64,000 nt of DNA, taken from the NCBI RefSeq assembly GCF_009730915.1, contig NC_052482.1:186001-250000 (forward strand), given 5' to 3'. Both the position numbers and the translations under genes were made by a program. Below, piece after piece: positions 31,240-44,014 of the stretch. Under the pieces are notes generated by a model. It made no database searches. It was not told the DNA's origin and was given only the letters and a program-made list of their open reading frames with translations. Origin of the DNA: Dioscorea cayenensis subsp. rotundata (taxonomy: Eukaryota; Streptophyta; Magnoliopsida; Dioscoreales; Dioscoreaceae). How positions within the stretch are numbered: position 1 is the first letter of the stretch; the number at the start of each line of letters is the position of its first letter.

Positions 31240-34086
31240 TCAGGGAGCACCACTCTCATTTTTCCTGATAGAATTGGTGGAGCCTTTTCCACTTACATGC
31301 AGAGTTTGATCACTCATTTGTGATACAACAGTTTGATCTTTCAGAGCCTGACATGATGATGATAGCATAGATCAGTTAATAGATCTGAGTAGGACACTCA
31401 AAAAGAAATATGGTGCATGAAACAAATCAAACAACCTGAATAGAGGAGCTCGGAATCAGTGAATCATCTGCTTTCGTTTGGTGTGGGGCTTCGCAGTTCA
31501 CGTTTAAGTGAGGGATTTCCTTGGAACTCGAAGAGGGCGCAGTTTCTACTACAGGCGGTGCTGCTGATACAGGAGAGGTTGTTCCTGCCACCACCCCTGA
31601 TCTTTCAGCCATTGTGTCAGGCCTTATAGGAAGTGTTGAATAAGGGGTATACTGTGGCAGCTGAGGCGTTGGAATTGGAAGTCCCTTCCCAGGGATTCCA
31701 AACATCTGAAGGCTTGCAGGTCCACCAGGCAACCCATGCAAACTTGGGGAACCATTCATGTCAAACATTCCCATTCCATAGCCCATTCCCATTCCCATAC
31801 TCATTCCTAACCCCATTGGTGAGTACATTGGTGCCGCTCGAAGGTGCTGCATTGCTGGAGGCATCATCATCGGAGGCATGCACATTCCAGCTCCCATTGA
31901 CATGATCTGCCACGATTGAAGATTGAACATGAGATTCTACCTTTTTCTTTGATGAAAAGAGTTCAAGGAGCTGTTTATTAAAGAAGATTAAGAGAGTACA
32001 GAAAAAATCAGAATACACAAAATAACTGGAAAGACATAACAGAGGAGAAAACAATTATAGACATAACATGAGATTCTACTTTGAACCAGAACAAGGTAAG
32101 GAAAACAAGGAATCAAATCAAAACTATAAAGATAAATTCTTTATAAAGTTTTCACCTGCACTTGAAGTTGAAGTGTTTTAAGATACTCAATGGCCTCATC
32201 AAGCATTGAAGCCTTGTCCACCTTAAAGAAGCAAATGGAAAGAAAATTAGTTGAACTGAAGGTATCTCAAACAAACAGTCCTAGCACAACAAGAAGCCAA
32301 TAACAACCTTATTACAGTTTGGTATAAGCTCTTGCAGCGCACGCATTCTCTCATTGATCCTGTCTCTCCTCCTCTGTTGATAAATAAAAGAAATCAATCA
32401 CAGCGGCCATTATATAAAAAAGGAAACAATCACAAGTCTGAAGATGAGCAATAAGCACTGCATACTCTTTCAGACAAATTGTGCACTTCCGCTGCACGAC
32501 TTCTCTTTGCACTTTTGCAGCCGGTAGAATCAGATATCTTCAAGCCCACTGAATCATCTTCCACATCCTAAACACACAAGATAATCATAGTGTTTTTCAG
32601 CAATAGTAAAATAAATAGATAGAAAGCTTAAGATGCAATGCAACCACTTACATCACTTTGGTATTCAGATTCTTCTCCTTCCCTGCATTTCCTCTTTGCT
32701 GCTCCGTATATAGGGTCATTGGATGCAGCACCAACACTGTTGCCTGAACACACAGAGGAAGCCACTGGTGCTTCAGGAGCCTTCTCTGTTTCCTGCTTTC
32801 CAGACGGCCCTGTGCTTTGACCCTTACTTTGATCAGAAGGCTTAGGACTAGCAATGACAACTTTGCCGTGATTCTTATGTGCTTCTGCTTGTTGAACAGA
32901 AGCCACATCCTGAATATTTTTTGTAGATGATCTTTGAGCCACATCATGAAGAAGAGCAGAAGCTGGTTTACCTTGGATTGCACCACTGATGCTCTTGAAG
33001 CCACTGTTTGAATTGATCAGAGAAGACTCCAAAGGTTTACTACTGCCAGCAGTGGATGCCTTCTTGTTGCTCCTCAACCTATCACTACCCTGAAGATTGG
33101 CCTTAAACAAAGAAGCAGCTCTTGAGAAGTGGGAGAAGTTCATCAAGCCAGCACCGCCTCTACTGCCACTGCTCGCTTGAGGCACTTTAGTGTTTGCTGT
33201 ATCTTGTTGTTTCTGAGACCATGTCTTCAGAAGGACACCACCACCATCAGCAGAAGAACCCTGATGACTACTAGTGCTGCCATGGTTATGGTATTCAGTT
33301 GCTTCTTTTGGTTTGCTATTTGGAATTGCACTCTGGCATTGCTGTGGCAACTGAAATAACTGGCTTTTCCTGATCCTACTGGGGGGATCTGATCCTCCTG
33401 TAATCCCTCTAGAAGCATTGCCAACTTGTATGTTCTGAGAAGCTCTTCCAAAACCAAAGCTAGTGATCCTCTCAGTAGTAGTCGTTGCGACAACATTGCT
33501 GTTGCCTTTGGCATTAGTGGCCACAGAGTTCAAATCAACTCCAGAGAATTCAGACAAGAATTCAGAGCAGTAATCACTCTGGACCAACGGATCCTCAATG
33601 GGGTAATTCATCCATGAACCATTAATATTATTATTATCATCATCATCTTGACTGTTCAATCCCACAACTGATGGCACTACGGGTGATAATTCATCTACCA
33701 CCTGATCCATTGAACTGAACCTCCCCATCTTCACATTGCCATTCTTGTCGTGAGCTTTGCCAGTTTGGCTGGAGGCATTGCTGGTGAAAAAGCTCTTCTT
33801 AGGCCTATTGGATTGGCACTGCACAACAAGCTGACCGTTCTCCCACAGTAGCTCAACAAATTCATCATCAGGCCTTTATCGACCAGCCAAGGACACAATC
33901 CAAAGAACAAACATAAAATATAGAAAATAATTAGTTCAGTGAGGCACAATCCATCAATAAAAGAAGTATAGTTAGATGATTAACTTACATGAATGAAGAT
34001 AGATCTGATGAGTAATTTGTCATCCTGGACTGAGAATTTTCCAGCTCTTTCCTTGTTGCTGTTCTATGTACTTCAGAGAGAGGCAT
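31240..34086 (-). CDS. PIF3-like: PIF3-like phytochrome-interacting bHLH transcription factor (710 aa)
   Basis: Seven exons on the minus strand: 34086-33989, 33873-32652, 32567-32466, 32373-32308, 32221-32156, 31906-31436, 31347-31240. All are GT-AG, total 711 codons. The start MPLSEVHR matches PIF3-type proteins. The active-phytochrome-B-binding motif ELLWENGQ lies at about residues 40-47. The acidic block [12 protein letters not shown] is also PIF-like. The bHLH at about residues 465-518 has [16 protein letters not shown], with the His/Glu/Arg set for G-box binding, and HLH text [19 protein letters not shown]. Met/Gly-rich repeats follow. The C-terminus [11 protein letters not shown] comes from the last small exon; reading through the preceding donor would instead end the protein two codons later. 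The product is a nuclear repressor of light responses degraded after phytochrome binding, as known for the family. Confidence 0.95.
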
Positions 34087-35786
34087 GAAGAAAGACACGG
34101 AGGAGTGCAACTTTGAATGCAAAAGGGCAATCTATAACTCACTTCTCAGAATTCCAGTAAGAGGAAAACACAATCTAGAAATAATAATAATAATACTAAC
34201 ACGCCAACAAGGGGCCAGGAACAACAAGAAAAGCTAAAGGCAAATTGCCTTCTTTTACTTCAAACTGAATGTAAACCGTAGAGAACCAAACTTTTTTTTC
34301 GCTTTATTCTGGCTATTGGGATTGCCACATTTTCTGAAAGATTCGAGCTCGCTTATTCTCGAGAAGAATCAAAATCGAGCAAAGAACCCATCAAAGTTGC
34401 AAGCTTTTTTTCACTAGAGACCCAGAACACCAACAAAGGACTAGCTAGCGATCAATCTGAATTGCCATCTGTCCACAAATTCACTTAAAAATCCAAACTT
34501 CCTCTGCTGGAAACCAAAAGGTGATGTTAAAAAAAAAAACACAACGAGAGAGAAAACAATCTCTATCTTTATCTTGAGAGATCCCCACAAGCCATCACCA
34601 AAAATCACTCAACCATCAAAGATAAGGAATAAAAATCCTGCTTCAACTGACTGAAGCCAAAGAAGAACTAAAAAAAAAAAAAAACTGGAAACTTTCTGAA
34701 AGGCCTTGACTTTTTAACTGAGTGGGAAGTTGAGATAGCACACTAGTTCAAAAGGGACTAATAAGTGAGCCCTCTCTGCTCTGTGAACACACTGAGCTTG
34801 TGAGTTGTTAGTGAAACAAGAACACTACTCAGAGCTCCACTTATTGATGACCCTCGTTAGCAGCTTAAATTACAAGAAATGATTGGGTGAGGCCCCCTCC
34901 CTCTATTCCAATGGCCAGGATTAGTTGCTTGCACATTTGGGTTTCTAGAATAAAAGAGATAAGATCCAGTGGTGTGACTTGTGATTGTGTAGTCTATTAG
35001 CCGTAATTCATAATTAATAAAGAAAAGACCTTCTATTTTTTCCCCAGGATTCCAATTGGTGGAGCTTATTCTTCATATCATTTTGGGATTAATCAACTCT
35101 CACATGGTGCATTTGTCAAAAAGAAACCTTCTTTTAAGTATAAATTTCCGAACGTGGAGCCGAGAACCATTAGTTTAGCTAATCTATGCTTATCTTTGAA
35201 TGTTTCCTTGTCTGTTTGTCTTTTACCGACCCTCTGATCCTAGGATTAGAATAGTAATTGACCAACTATACAAGATGGAGCCGAGAGAAGCTGGGGTTTA
35301 AATTTAATTAATAAGTCTAATCCAAATCATCATCACAATCATTATAATCATCATTATTATAAAGATTCATTAATTTAATATTTTATAATGCTTTGACCCC
35401 AGTTCTATCTATCCTAATCCCATATATGTTCTGACTCCACTGATCAGGAAATCAACAGTTTTTTTCTTTTTTAATAAAAAGAAGATGATGCATTGGTAAC
35501 TACTACCCATTCATACAGAGCGAGCATTAAATGTGATAGATAGCCCTTTTCTGTTTTTTTCAAGCAAGAACAATAAGGAAAAAGGACTGGAGTGGCAGGT
35601 AATAATCTTTGTTGTGGGCTCATCAGTGATGTGATTGGCATCATGTCTGATTGGATGGTGTGAGCTTATATGGGGACGGTGGAGAACAAGTGCAGTTCAC
35701 GTGACAACACGCTTGCCACGTGCACTAGGGATGGTAAAAGGGGCCCTCTGCCATGATAATCACACCAACTCAACGTGAGTGAGTGA
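34087..35786. other. PIF3-like leader and promoter region
   Basis: No other gene is seen. The first 750 bp upstream of the ATG are likely leader sequence, possibly with a leader intron. Two G-boxes lie further up at 35698 and 35717. Confidence 0.55.
35698..35722. promoter_or_regulatory. Pair of CACGTG G-boxes upstream of the PIF3-like gene
   Basis: CACGTG occurs at 35698-35703 and 35717-35722, about 1.6 kb upstream of the PIF3-like start codon. G-boxes are the binding site of PIF and some bZIP proteins. Whether these sites act on this gene is inference. Confidence 0.5.
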
Positions 35787-36660
35787 TGATGCCATGCCAA
35801 TCCATCATCTAATTATGTGCATTAGTTGTTCTCTTCTTCTTCTTCTTCTTTCTTCTTCTTCACCAACCCATGTTTTATTCTTTTTCTTTTTTCTTTATAT
35901 GCTTGAAAGCCAACCATACGAAAATGACCCAATGTACTACTAATAGTAGTTTTTCTATAAATCAGAGAGTGATGCATTCATTATTTATGCTTATGCTTAT
36001 CAGTGTCAAGTCGTTATCATTGGTTCTGTGGTCCAACAATTAATTAAACACTGCTGAATAACTTATTGCTCAAGAGTAATATAAACTAATAAGAAACCGG
36101 AAACGCGTAGGTACCAAATTTAAGCCTGGACCATGCTTTCAAGAGTGGTAACGTAGTCTTCAAAAGGGACATCACTGGACCTCTAACTCGTCGAATTAAT
36201 TAATGGGCAGGTTCATCCAACCGAAACTCAGCAAACAATTAACGATGCGCAGAACCTTCATATATAAATCAATCATACAATTGCTATATCTATATCTACA
36301 CACATATACATATATATATGCAGATATGCTTGCCTTTATAGTTTATGAGGTTAATATTTTTGCGGTATATAAATATACGTGAATTCATCATTTGCGAACG
36401 TTCGCAGGTGAGCATAGCAGACAAACAGTATCAATTAAACTGCTTCAATGACGGTTAATGATGGGTTAGTTGGGTTGATTAATTGAATTTTGATTAGGTA
36501 TAGATCGAGTAGAAATAGGGTTAGACGGTCCATATTTATTTAATTATCAATGTTCGTAATCGTAGATGATTGAAGCTCAATATATGTTCTGACAAAGCAG
36601 AATCTCAGTTCTTTTATAAAAGTTAAACATAAGATGGAAGATGCTTAATTAGTCAGTTAA
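35787..36660. repeat. Dispersed duplication, copy 2 (partner at 1,094-2,880)
   Basis: It matches copy 1 block by block, from GATGATGCCA (35787) through ATGCTTGAAAGCCAACCATA (35898), GTCAAGTCGTTATCATTGG, GGGACATCACTGGAC (36166) and TTTATGAGGTTAATATTTTT, to AAAGCAGAATCTCAGTTC and GATGGAAGATGCTTAATTAG. It lacks the LINE, the MITE-like insertion and some internal sequence of copy 1. A block of about 60 bp at 36085-36145 is inverted and moved relative to 2150-2208. Confidence 0.75.
36379..36578. mobile_element. Possible MITE in duplication copy 2
   Basis: About 200 bp with no counterpart in copy 1. It starts GTGAATTCATCATTTGCGAA and ends with an imperfect inverse (GAGCTTCAATCATCTACGAT). A perfect palindrome TGCGAACGTTCGCA lies at 36393-36406. 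The terminal repeats are weak, so the call is tentative. Confidence 0.4.
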
Positions 36661-36693
36661 ATATGGGATGTATATGTGTGTGTATTTGTGTGC

Positions 36694-36764
<71 letters not shown>
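36694..36764. repeat. GT then GA microsatellite
   Basis: A continuous (GT)n run switches to (GA)n at about 36731. The minus-strand frame over it is low complexity. Confidence 0.95.
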
Positions 36765-36767
<3 letters not shown>

Positions 36768-39700
36768 TGTCTAGTATGAACTTCATTAGAAGTTAATTCT
36801 ATGGCCATTCGTTTAACTACAGGAAACAATTTCAACATCAGTCTTACCAACAATATTGAGTGGCAAATACAGTATTATTAACAATTGTATAATAAAATAT
36901 GAGATATACAATATTTTTTTTAATCAGAATCTAATAAAAAATCATAACAGCTGTAATGCCAATATCAGCCCTCTTCTCTTACGGAGAAAAAAACCAACAC
37001 ACACTCTTTTGGTTTATTACTGTTTAATATTATTGTTAACCATCAAGTTTTGTTTCTTTTCTTTCAACTCTCTCCCATTTTCCCGTTCTCTATCAAAACA
37101 AACAATTATTGACCTCTTTATAATTTAAAATTAAATTAATTTAATATTAAAATTTGTAGGGACAATATATTTTATAATACTTATTTTTGTAAAAAAAAAA
37201 TTAGAATAATTACATAATTTTGGTTATATTTAAAAATTGATTTATAAAGTTTCATTTGTCCCTTTTTAGTTCCGCCAGTGCTAACATCCATCAAGTGTTG
37301 GCCCATACCTTGCACTGCAGTGCAGTTCACAAACAATTCAAGCATGTGAACCGCACCCAAAGTCCCTTAATTTCCTTGTTTGTGAGCATCCTGTGACACG
37401 ACATCAGGCTACAAATATTGGTGTGCAAAAGCCCCAGCAGGCAAACAATCAACCAAGCATCTTTCATATCCACGTACAGGTCTTCAGGCAGATGCTTTGT
37501 TCTTTAGCTAAATCAGTGTGCTCAAATATATGTTGTTTCCCAACAATTGTTGGTTGTACATGGACTTGTATTAATTTCCTTGCTGCTTCTGTAGCTAGGA
37601 TAGGATGCCTATCAAATCAGATTTTACTCAGCACTCGGTCACCTCTAGTGTTTCTATACTGTACTGAACATCATTAATTAATTAATTAATTAATTCCACC
37701 TGTTAAATGAAACATGTTATAAGTTTATATATATATATATATATAATAGTATAAAACTTGGTTGATGGTTGAGGGCAAGTCGTCTGACTGCAATTACTGC
37801 TGGTTTTGATGGAGAATTTCAAGGAGTGTAGTGTAGACTACTGCAGATGCTGCTTCATCTGCAAACAAATCTTGCAGTTCATCTGGCAAGATGCACATGG
37901 TACCACTGTACATGCACATTGGTTGCATGCCAGTACTTGTTATTCAATGTATGCATGCAGTAATCTTTATTTGGAAACTGAGCACGTTTGAAACACTGAA
38001 GAAGAGAATTGTGTATGATTGGCACTTGGCAAATGCATTTGATATCCATCTCTTTTCATGGGTCAGAACTCTTGAATTAATTCATGAATGTGGGAGTATA
38101 CCTGCACTTGATTAAGGAGCAGAGAGAATCCATGTTATCTTGACACAGATGTGACCAGAAGGTGGAGCCAAGCGTGGAGGTTAATTTTAAAGTATATGTC
38201 AGCTTACAGACACACAAGCATCATGGAGGCTTTCCATAGTGAAACATTTTATATATATACATTTATGTGTGTGTGTGTGTGTGTGTATTAAGCTAAAGGA
38301 GGAAATGGCCCATTATTTGTGTTGCAAAGTAGTTAAGGACAAGATATTGCCACCTTCACCTGCCATGGGTCCCAATGACAGCCACCTAACTTCCATTCAG
38401 AATCTCCATTGGGTTTTGGACTCAAAACACACATGGTTTCATCTCTATCATTAACTTTCCATAGGAACCATCCACATGGAAATGTATTATATATTATACA
38501 TGTTGGGCTTGGGTCCATCTCATGATTTAGCCCAATGGCCCATAAATAATTAAGTTTAAAAAAAAAAATTCTTTTCAGTGGATGTATGTCTTAAAGAAAG
38601 AAAGAGAAATTGGATGATGTAGATAAGTTGGGTATCCATATGACCCATTTGGATCATAAAAAATTTAAATAAATTTGATTATTTTATTCTTAGGAATAGG
38701 ACAATTGCGGTAGGCCATAGCAATAAATTATGGGACCATAGTTGTTCCACTCGGAATAAAGTAATTCCTAATTTTCTGAATCTCATTTTGTCGTTAATAT
38801 GCAATCCGTCATAAGAAAATATGGAGAAAAAAGAGTTAAAGAAAAAAAGAGTTTTATTTTATTGATCAATGATTATTTGATGTCCAATCTAAGCAAAATT
38901 TTGGGCAGATAATTAATTTTCTCAACAAACTCTATATAACTATTTAATTTTGTTTTTCAGATATGCTCCGGTGAAATCTTTTCAAATCCATTCTTTTGAA
39001 ATTTTAGTTTTTGGAGAATAAGTTGATTGTGTGGTGATATTGATATTATTATCATCTACATGTAAAGCATTGTATTGCCATTATTCTCATAGTGGTGATT
39101 ATTCATCTAACAAAATCTCATGATTTTGTTAATTGGGGTTTCTACTATAAAAATATTATTGCTCTATGCTTGTTCCTATTTATCAATTTTATTATTGAAT
39201 ATTGATATTACTGTCTGATTAATTTATTGAATCTATTTGTCAAGTTTATCAATCCGTGAGGTGGGTGAAATTATTTTGTTTAACTATGAAATTGATATAG
39301 TTTACACTTATTTGTCCCTTCCCATCAATATAATAGACTTGTTCCAGAGAAAATCAAAGCTTTCCATCTTCTACAGCTGCTACTAGTACTCTTTGTGCAA
39401 GAATACAAAGAAAGCATCATACTGTTTACCCAATAAATTAATGGGCCCTTTTTAAGGCCCAACCTTTTAGGTTAGTGTCTCTCTTCATCTGAATGAACGA
39501 AAAAATGGGCTGCAAGTCCATCAACAATAAAGCAAGTTATTTCTAATTAGTTAATGGAGGCCCATTCTTTCCGATCTATTAAGGAATTGGGATGCGTTGA
39601 ATCACTGTATAATGTATCCGCCGTTGTAAGACAGATGATAAAATATGAGTCAATTATGGGACAGAGCAGACCATTAATTTGTTGGATTTTTTTTTTCTCA

Positions 39701-40227
39701 CTTTCTTGATCTACTTCACCTATTTGATACCCAACTTCTTTTCGTTGGGTGAATTATGACGTTATTCTCTCGTTGTTGAGTATAAACTTTTTAAAGTCCA
39801 CTTCAACATGTGAATCTTCTTTTGAGTTATTTTATTCTTATGTGGTGGTCCTTTTATTGTTATTGTTATTATGTATTGTATCTCTCTACATCTGTATGTT
39901 TTTAAAATTTTAATGCATGTAGTTTATCTTTCTTTTTTTTATTAAATCATCACCTTGTTAATTTCTTAATTTTATGATGTTTTAAACTTGAGCAAATTAA
40001 ATATAAGAAGGTTTGATAATAAATTACTTGCTCAATTTTCACTATTAATGATAGCCTATACAAGAGAAAAAAATAATTTTATGTTTACCAAATATAAGTT
40101 CGAAAAAAAAAAATATATATCTACACTTCTCCTATACCTACTACTCATGGTTATTACGATAAAAAATTATTTACATAACCATTTGATTTTTAATACATGT
40201 TATAGGAACAAAGAAAAATAAATAACA
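36765..40227. other. Intergenic, no gene recognised
   Basis: A 3.5-kb stretch with short unconvincing frames (37393-37677, 37806-38115, 38239-38518). A GT microsatellite lies at 38264-38287. The section 37290-38460 is less AT-rich than the rest and might hold a non-coding transcript or decayed gene, but no motif was found. Confidence 0.45.
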
Positions 40228-40232
40228 TGTAG

Positions 40233-41437
40233 TGTTATAAAATAAAGGACCGAATAGAGCAATACAATAGCAAAATAAATGAAAATAATGCTGAAAAATA
40301 ACGAACACCAAGATGTTACGTGAAAACCCCCTAAATAAATAGGGTAAAAACCATAGACAAAAATAGAAGAATTTACTAAGTGGGAAAATTCCATGAGTTA
40401 CAAACTCTCTTTAATAACAAGAAGAAAATCAGAACTCTCTCTTGTTATGGGTCCAGCCCATATTTGTAATATTTCATAACGCTTTTATTGTTTATGTTGG
40501 ACCTTTATGTTGGACTTGTTATGTCTTACTTCTTGGGTCCATTTGGCATTGATATTAGGGTTTCCAAGAGAATTTTCTTTTGGGGGATTGTATTATTTGG
40601 TTTTGGCTGTACAACATCAAAAAGGCGGACGGCAATCAAAGAAGAAAAGAGAGAGCTTAAGAGGGGTTTGTTATTCTCGGTTTTATGTGCATAGTTTTGA
40701 TCAACTCTAAACTTGGCCAAACTTGGCCAGCTTGTTCCTGACAAGAAGGGCTTCATTTTGAACGGTCGGATCGTCCTCAGGTGCTCCGGTTTGGTCAGAA
40801 ACGCAGCTTTAACAGACCAGCAGTTTTTGGGTGATTTTTACACTTTTTTGCTCTATCTTGATCTCTTATTGTTCTTGGAGTTTGTTGGTGGGTTGTGAAT
40901 CCTTTGCTGACTGATTTGGGGTTCTTTTGCCCTCAATTTATCAATAAGAGAAGTAAAGGGTGGACTCCTTGAATGATCCCGTGGTTTTTATCCTTCACAT
41001 CGAAAAGGTTTTCCACGTATAAATTGGTGTGTGCTGTTTGTGATTTATTATGGGTTGATTGAATTGTTTAATTGGTTGGTTGTCTTGATTGTTTGACTTT
41101 GTGAGTGTCGTAGAGATCTCTGGCGATCTTTACATCTCTTATACTAGGAGATTGGACTAACTCTCAAAATATTTTTTCCACATTTTTCTTCTCTCTCTAA
41201 TTTACTCTCACTCTCATTTGTTTTTTCAGTTGGTTGTTCACTCAAGTTGTGTATAAGAATGAGAATAAGCTTCTCATATTTATAGAGAGCAACCAGGCCA
41301 CCTATTCTCAATAACCAAGGGCTATAGGTTGATGGTTTGATGAGCCATTGATTTGTCATCCATGGATTAAGAGGCCATTAGTTTTGGGTTGATTGATTTG
41401 GAGGAGATGGTTTTAGGCCATTAGTTTTGGGCCAACA
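40233..41437 (-). mobile_element. Solo LTR (Copia-like), interrupted by a second solo LTR
   Basis: On the minus strand the LTR begins TGTTGGCCCAAAAC (41437) and ends TTTTATAACA (40233). It is flanked by the exact duplication TGTAG (40228-40232 and 41438-41442). No coding region or second LTR is present, so it is a solo LTR. Excluding the inner insertion it is about 508 bp. The text around TTACGTGAAAACCCCC resembles a segment common in plant Copia LTRs; that resemblance is from memory. Confidence 0.85.
40443..41134 (+). mobile_element. Solo LTR nested in another solo LTR
   Basis: A 692-bp segment starts TGTTATGGGTCCAG and ends GATCTTTACA, with the 5-bp duplication TCTCT on both sides (40438-40442 and 41135-41139). 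It contains CATCGAAAAGGTTTTCCACG, resembling plant Copia LTR text. No internal region remains. The frames at 40488-40898 lie inside it and are not genes. Confidence 0.85.
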
Positions 41438-41442
41438 TGTAG

Positions 41443-43096
41443 ATCATGACATTTAAATAAATTATAAGTTATTGATCTATCTGAATTATTAAGATATATA
41501 TGTCAACTATAAATTTGGCCCTCAATTTATGATTGGAGAGGAGAATAAAATATCAACTCTCTTGGTATATAAATAGTCATACGAGACGTATTAAAATAAA
41601 TAAATAAACCATCTCACTTAATTAAATTGCCAAAGTCTATAGTGCATGAAATTAACTTGCAGCTTCTAATAAACATGAAACAAAACAGTTGGTTGCCCAA
41701 CTTGACCAAAGTTTGGGTCTCCAAAAACACATTGAAGATGGCGACCGAGAAAGCAAAGCAGCGCTGAACATAGAGAAACAGATACATATATAGATGTGAA
41801 TATTTATATATTTATGTGTTATATAAATATGTAGGCATTCTTACTTTTGACTTCATGCATGTTCCAATTGCTTGGCAACAACGCATCCAAGCTTGGGCCC
41901 TCAAACAAGGACTAGCTACAACTTTATGTCTTTCGTAGAGACTAATTCCATGGACCAATTGCCAGTAATTCTTTCAATGAAAATGAGTTTCATGAATCAA
42001 GAGCTTTTAGGCTTTGATGATGCCTAAAGCTTTATTCAACACATAGAGAATTAATGCACTTTTTCTAGAAACCTGCAAGTTGGCGTTCAGGCAAGTATGC
42101 AAGGTCAGAGACAAAGAGTCCACAAAAGCAGAGGTGTCCTGCCTCCATTCCCAGGATGGGTCCTATCATGGGGGGACATAAGAAGGCTAGAAAGCCTTTA
42201 AAAGATGAAAAATCAAATAAAAAATTTTCACCAAACAATAGCAATAGGTTGAGAGAGGCAGGAAGATTAGACACCATCATTATGATGAGAGACTGTCATT
42301 GAAATCCACAGCTTGGACACAAAAACAAAGTTACATGTGTTGTCACTCTGATGAAGGAGTTAAATTTCATGGTTAAATATAAGAAATGTATCAATGGAGA
42401 CAGTGTATGGGGACAATGGAGGCAGTGTACTGATGAGGTCTAAAAAGCTTGGGGATTAGAGACAAGGTTCCCACATTCATCCCCTATATTCTCTCCTTCT
42501 CTCTACTGTAAATATATATATATATATATATATTTCCTAACTTGTGTATATATATATATATATCTTTATTAAGCATGTGAGTTAGCAGTAAACGTAGGAA
42601 TAATTAGGAAAAGAAATAACCAGGTGGGAGCCACAGTTAATGAGAGCAGGTGACTAATTAGTTCAAAGTGCAATGAATCATACAAAGATGAAGGAATAAT
42701 TAAGACACTTGTGATTACAATTAAGCTTGTCCCCTGTATGTAGTTGTCATACAGTATGTTGATGGCGTGAAAATCAGTGGCACCTCCTCCATGTGTGCAT
42801 CAAAGTGTTTGTTTACTGTTTTGTGCATGAAACTACAAGCAGTGCAAATGATAAATTTACAAAGTTGTAGACAAGGTCTGCATGCCAAGTGTTGATGCTG
42901 CCTCCTTAAATAGGAACTATTTCATCAGTTGAAAAGACCTTCCACTCCTTATTTAGTCATGCATCTCTCTTTATAGATAGATAGACAGACAGACATCACA
43001 TATAGCTCTCACAATTCTATATATATATATTTTTTTTGAATTTAGAGTATTTAGAGACATAACAAGTTGGCAAGAGTACTCCCTTTGCAGGTTCAA
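41443..43096. other. Intergenic, Aux/IAA upstream region
   Basis: No gene is recognised. TA microsatellites lie at about 42506-42531 and 42547-42562. The frame at 42065-42280 has no family motif. Confidence 0.5.
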
Positions 43097-44014
43097 ATGG
43101 GAGATGCAAACAGCTCTCCTTCCTCTTCCATAGACAGTAGTAGCCACCCTGTTCTCTCAACCACTTCATCCTTCTCCAGGCCAATCTACGGAGACTTGAG
43201 CACTGATTTAAGGCTAGGACTCAGCATATCATCTTCCCCTTTGCTTGATGAAACTTGTTCGAACTCAAGGTATGCACCACACTTATAGAAATTAATATAT
43301 AATGCTATACTTAATTAGTCTTGCCTTTAATTATATATACTTGAATTGTTGCACTCGATCACTGATCATTTTTTAATTATCTGAATTTTGATTTGAATTA
43401 ATATATTTCACTTCCTACTAATTCCATTAGGGAGCAAGCCTCTGATTGGCCACCAATCAAACAACTTCTCAGGACTGCTCTTGAGGAGAAAATAAACAAG
43501 AAAAACCAGGACTGCTGCTTCTTTGTTAAGGTCTACATGGAAGGACTTCCAATTGGCCGTAAACTAGACTTGTTCTCTGTACACAGCTATGATTGCCTTG
43601 TAAAGACCCTTAGCAGAATGTTCAAGACCACCATTCTTTGTAAGTTTATTAATGTTTTAATGATGTACACAGTACACTTGTAATCAAATATTAATCCTTA
43701 GTCTTTTATTACTATTTTTGTTACGTATACTTTGGTTATTAATTCACTTGTAAATCACTTGATGTAGGCTCTGATGTTGCAGCACAAGTGTCTTCCAGTG
43801 ACAATATTCATTTTCTCACTTATGAAGACAAGGAAGGAGATTGGATGATGGTTGGAGATGTCCCTTGGGAGTATGCATGCATGCTTAATTTGTTCTATCA
43901 TTATAACCTTTTTTTTATAATTTCCTTAAGATTTTAACTTTTGTTTTCTCTTATTTGACCAGGATGTTTCTAACCAGTGTTAAGAGACTAAAGATAACCA
44001 AGGTTGTTGATTAG
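43097..44014 (+). CDS. Non-canonical Aux/IAA repressor lacking the domain II degron (178 aa)
   Basis: Four exons: 43097-43269, 43431-43639, 43768-43870, 43963-44014, all GT-AG, total 179 codons. The start is the ATG at 43097 ([11 protein letters not shown]); upstream in-frame codons lack ATG. Domain I is LRLGL at residues 38-42, the EAR-type repression motif that recruits TOPLESS. Domain II, normally VGWPPV, reads [11 protein letters not shown], so the core GWPPV degron is absent. Domains III and IV are complete: [18 protein letters not shown], then [19 protein letters not shown] and [11 protein letters not shown]. This pattern is that of the IAA20/IAA30/IAA31 group, which is long-lived because TIR1/AFB-auxin recognition is lost. 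It acts in the nucleus on ARF proteins. Confidence 0.93.

Noticed and set aside
36085-36145. MicroRNA hairpin from the inverted block
   Set aside because: The inverted partner is 34 kb away at 2150-2208, not in the same transcript, so no local hairpin forms.
37290-38460. Possible decayed gene or non-coding RNA in a less AT-rich stretch
   Set aside because: No conserved motif, splice pattern or hairpin precursor could be defined by eye.
40488-40898. Frames of about 60-70 residues on both strands
   Set aside because: They fall inside the inner solo LTR with its own target duplication and show no protein motif.
42065-42280. Minus-strand frame of 71 residues (MMVSNLPASLNLLLLFG...)
   Set aside because: It looks like a signal peptide by composition only; no promoter, homology or continuation exon was found.
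43067-43096. Longer N-terminus for the Aux/IAA protein
   Set aside because: The upstream codons start with TTG, not ATG; the first ATG is at 43097.
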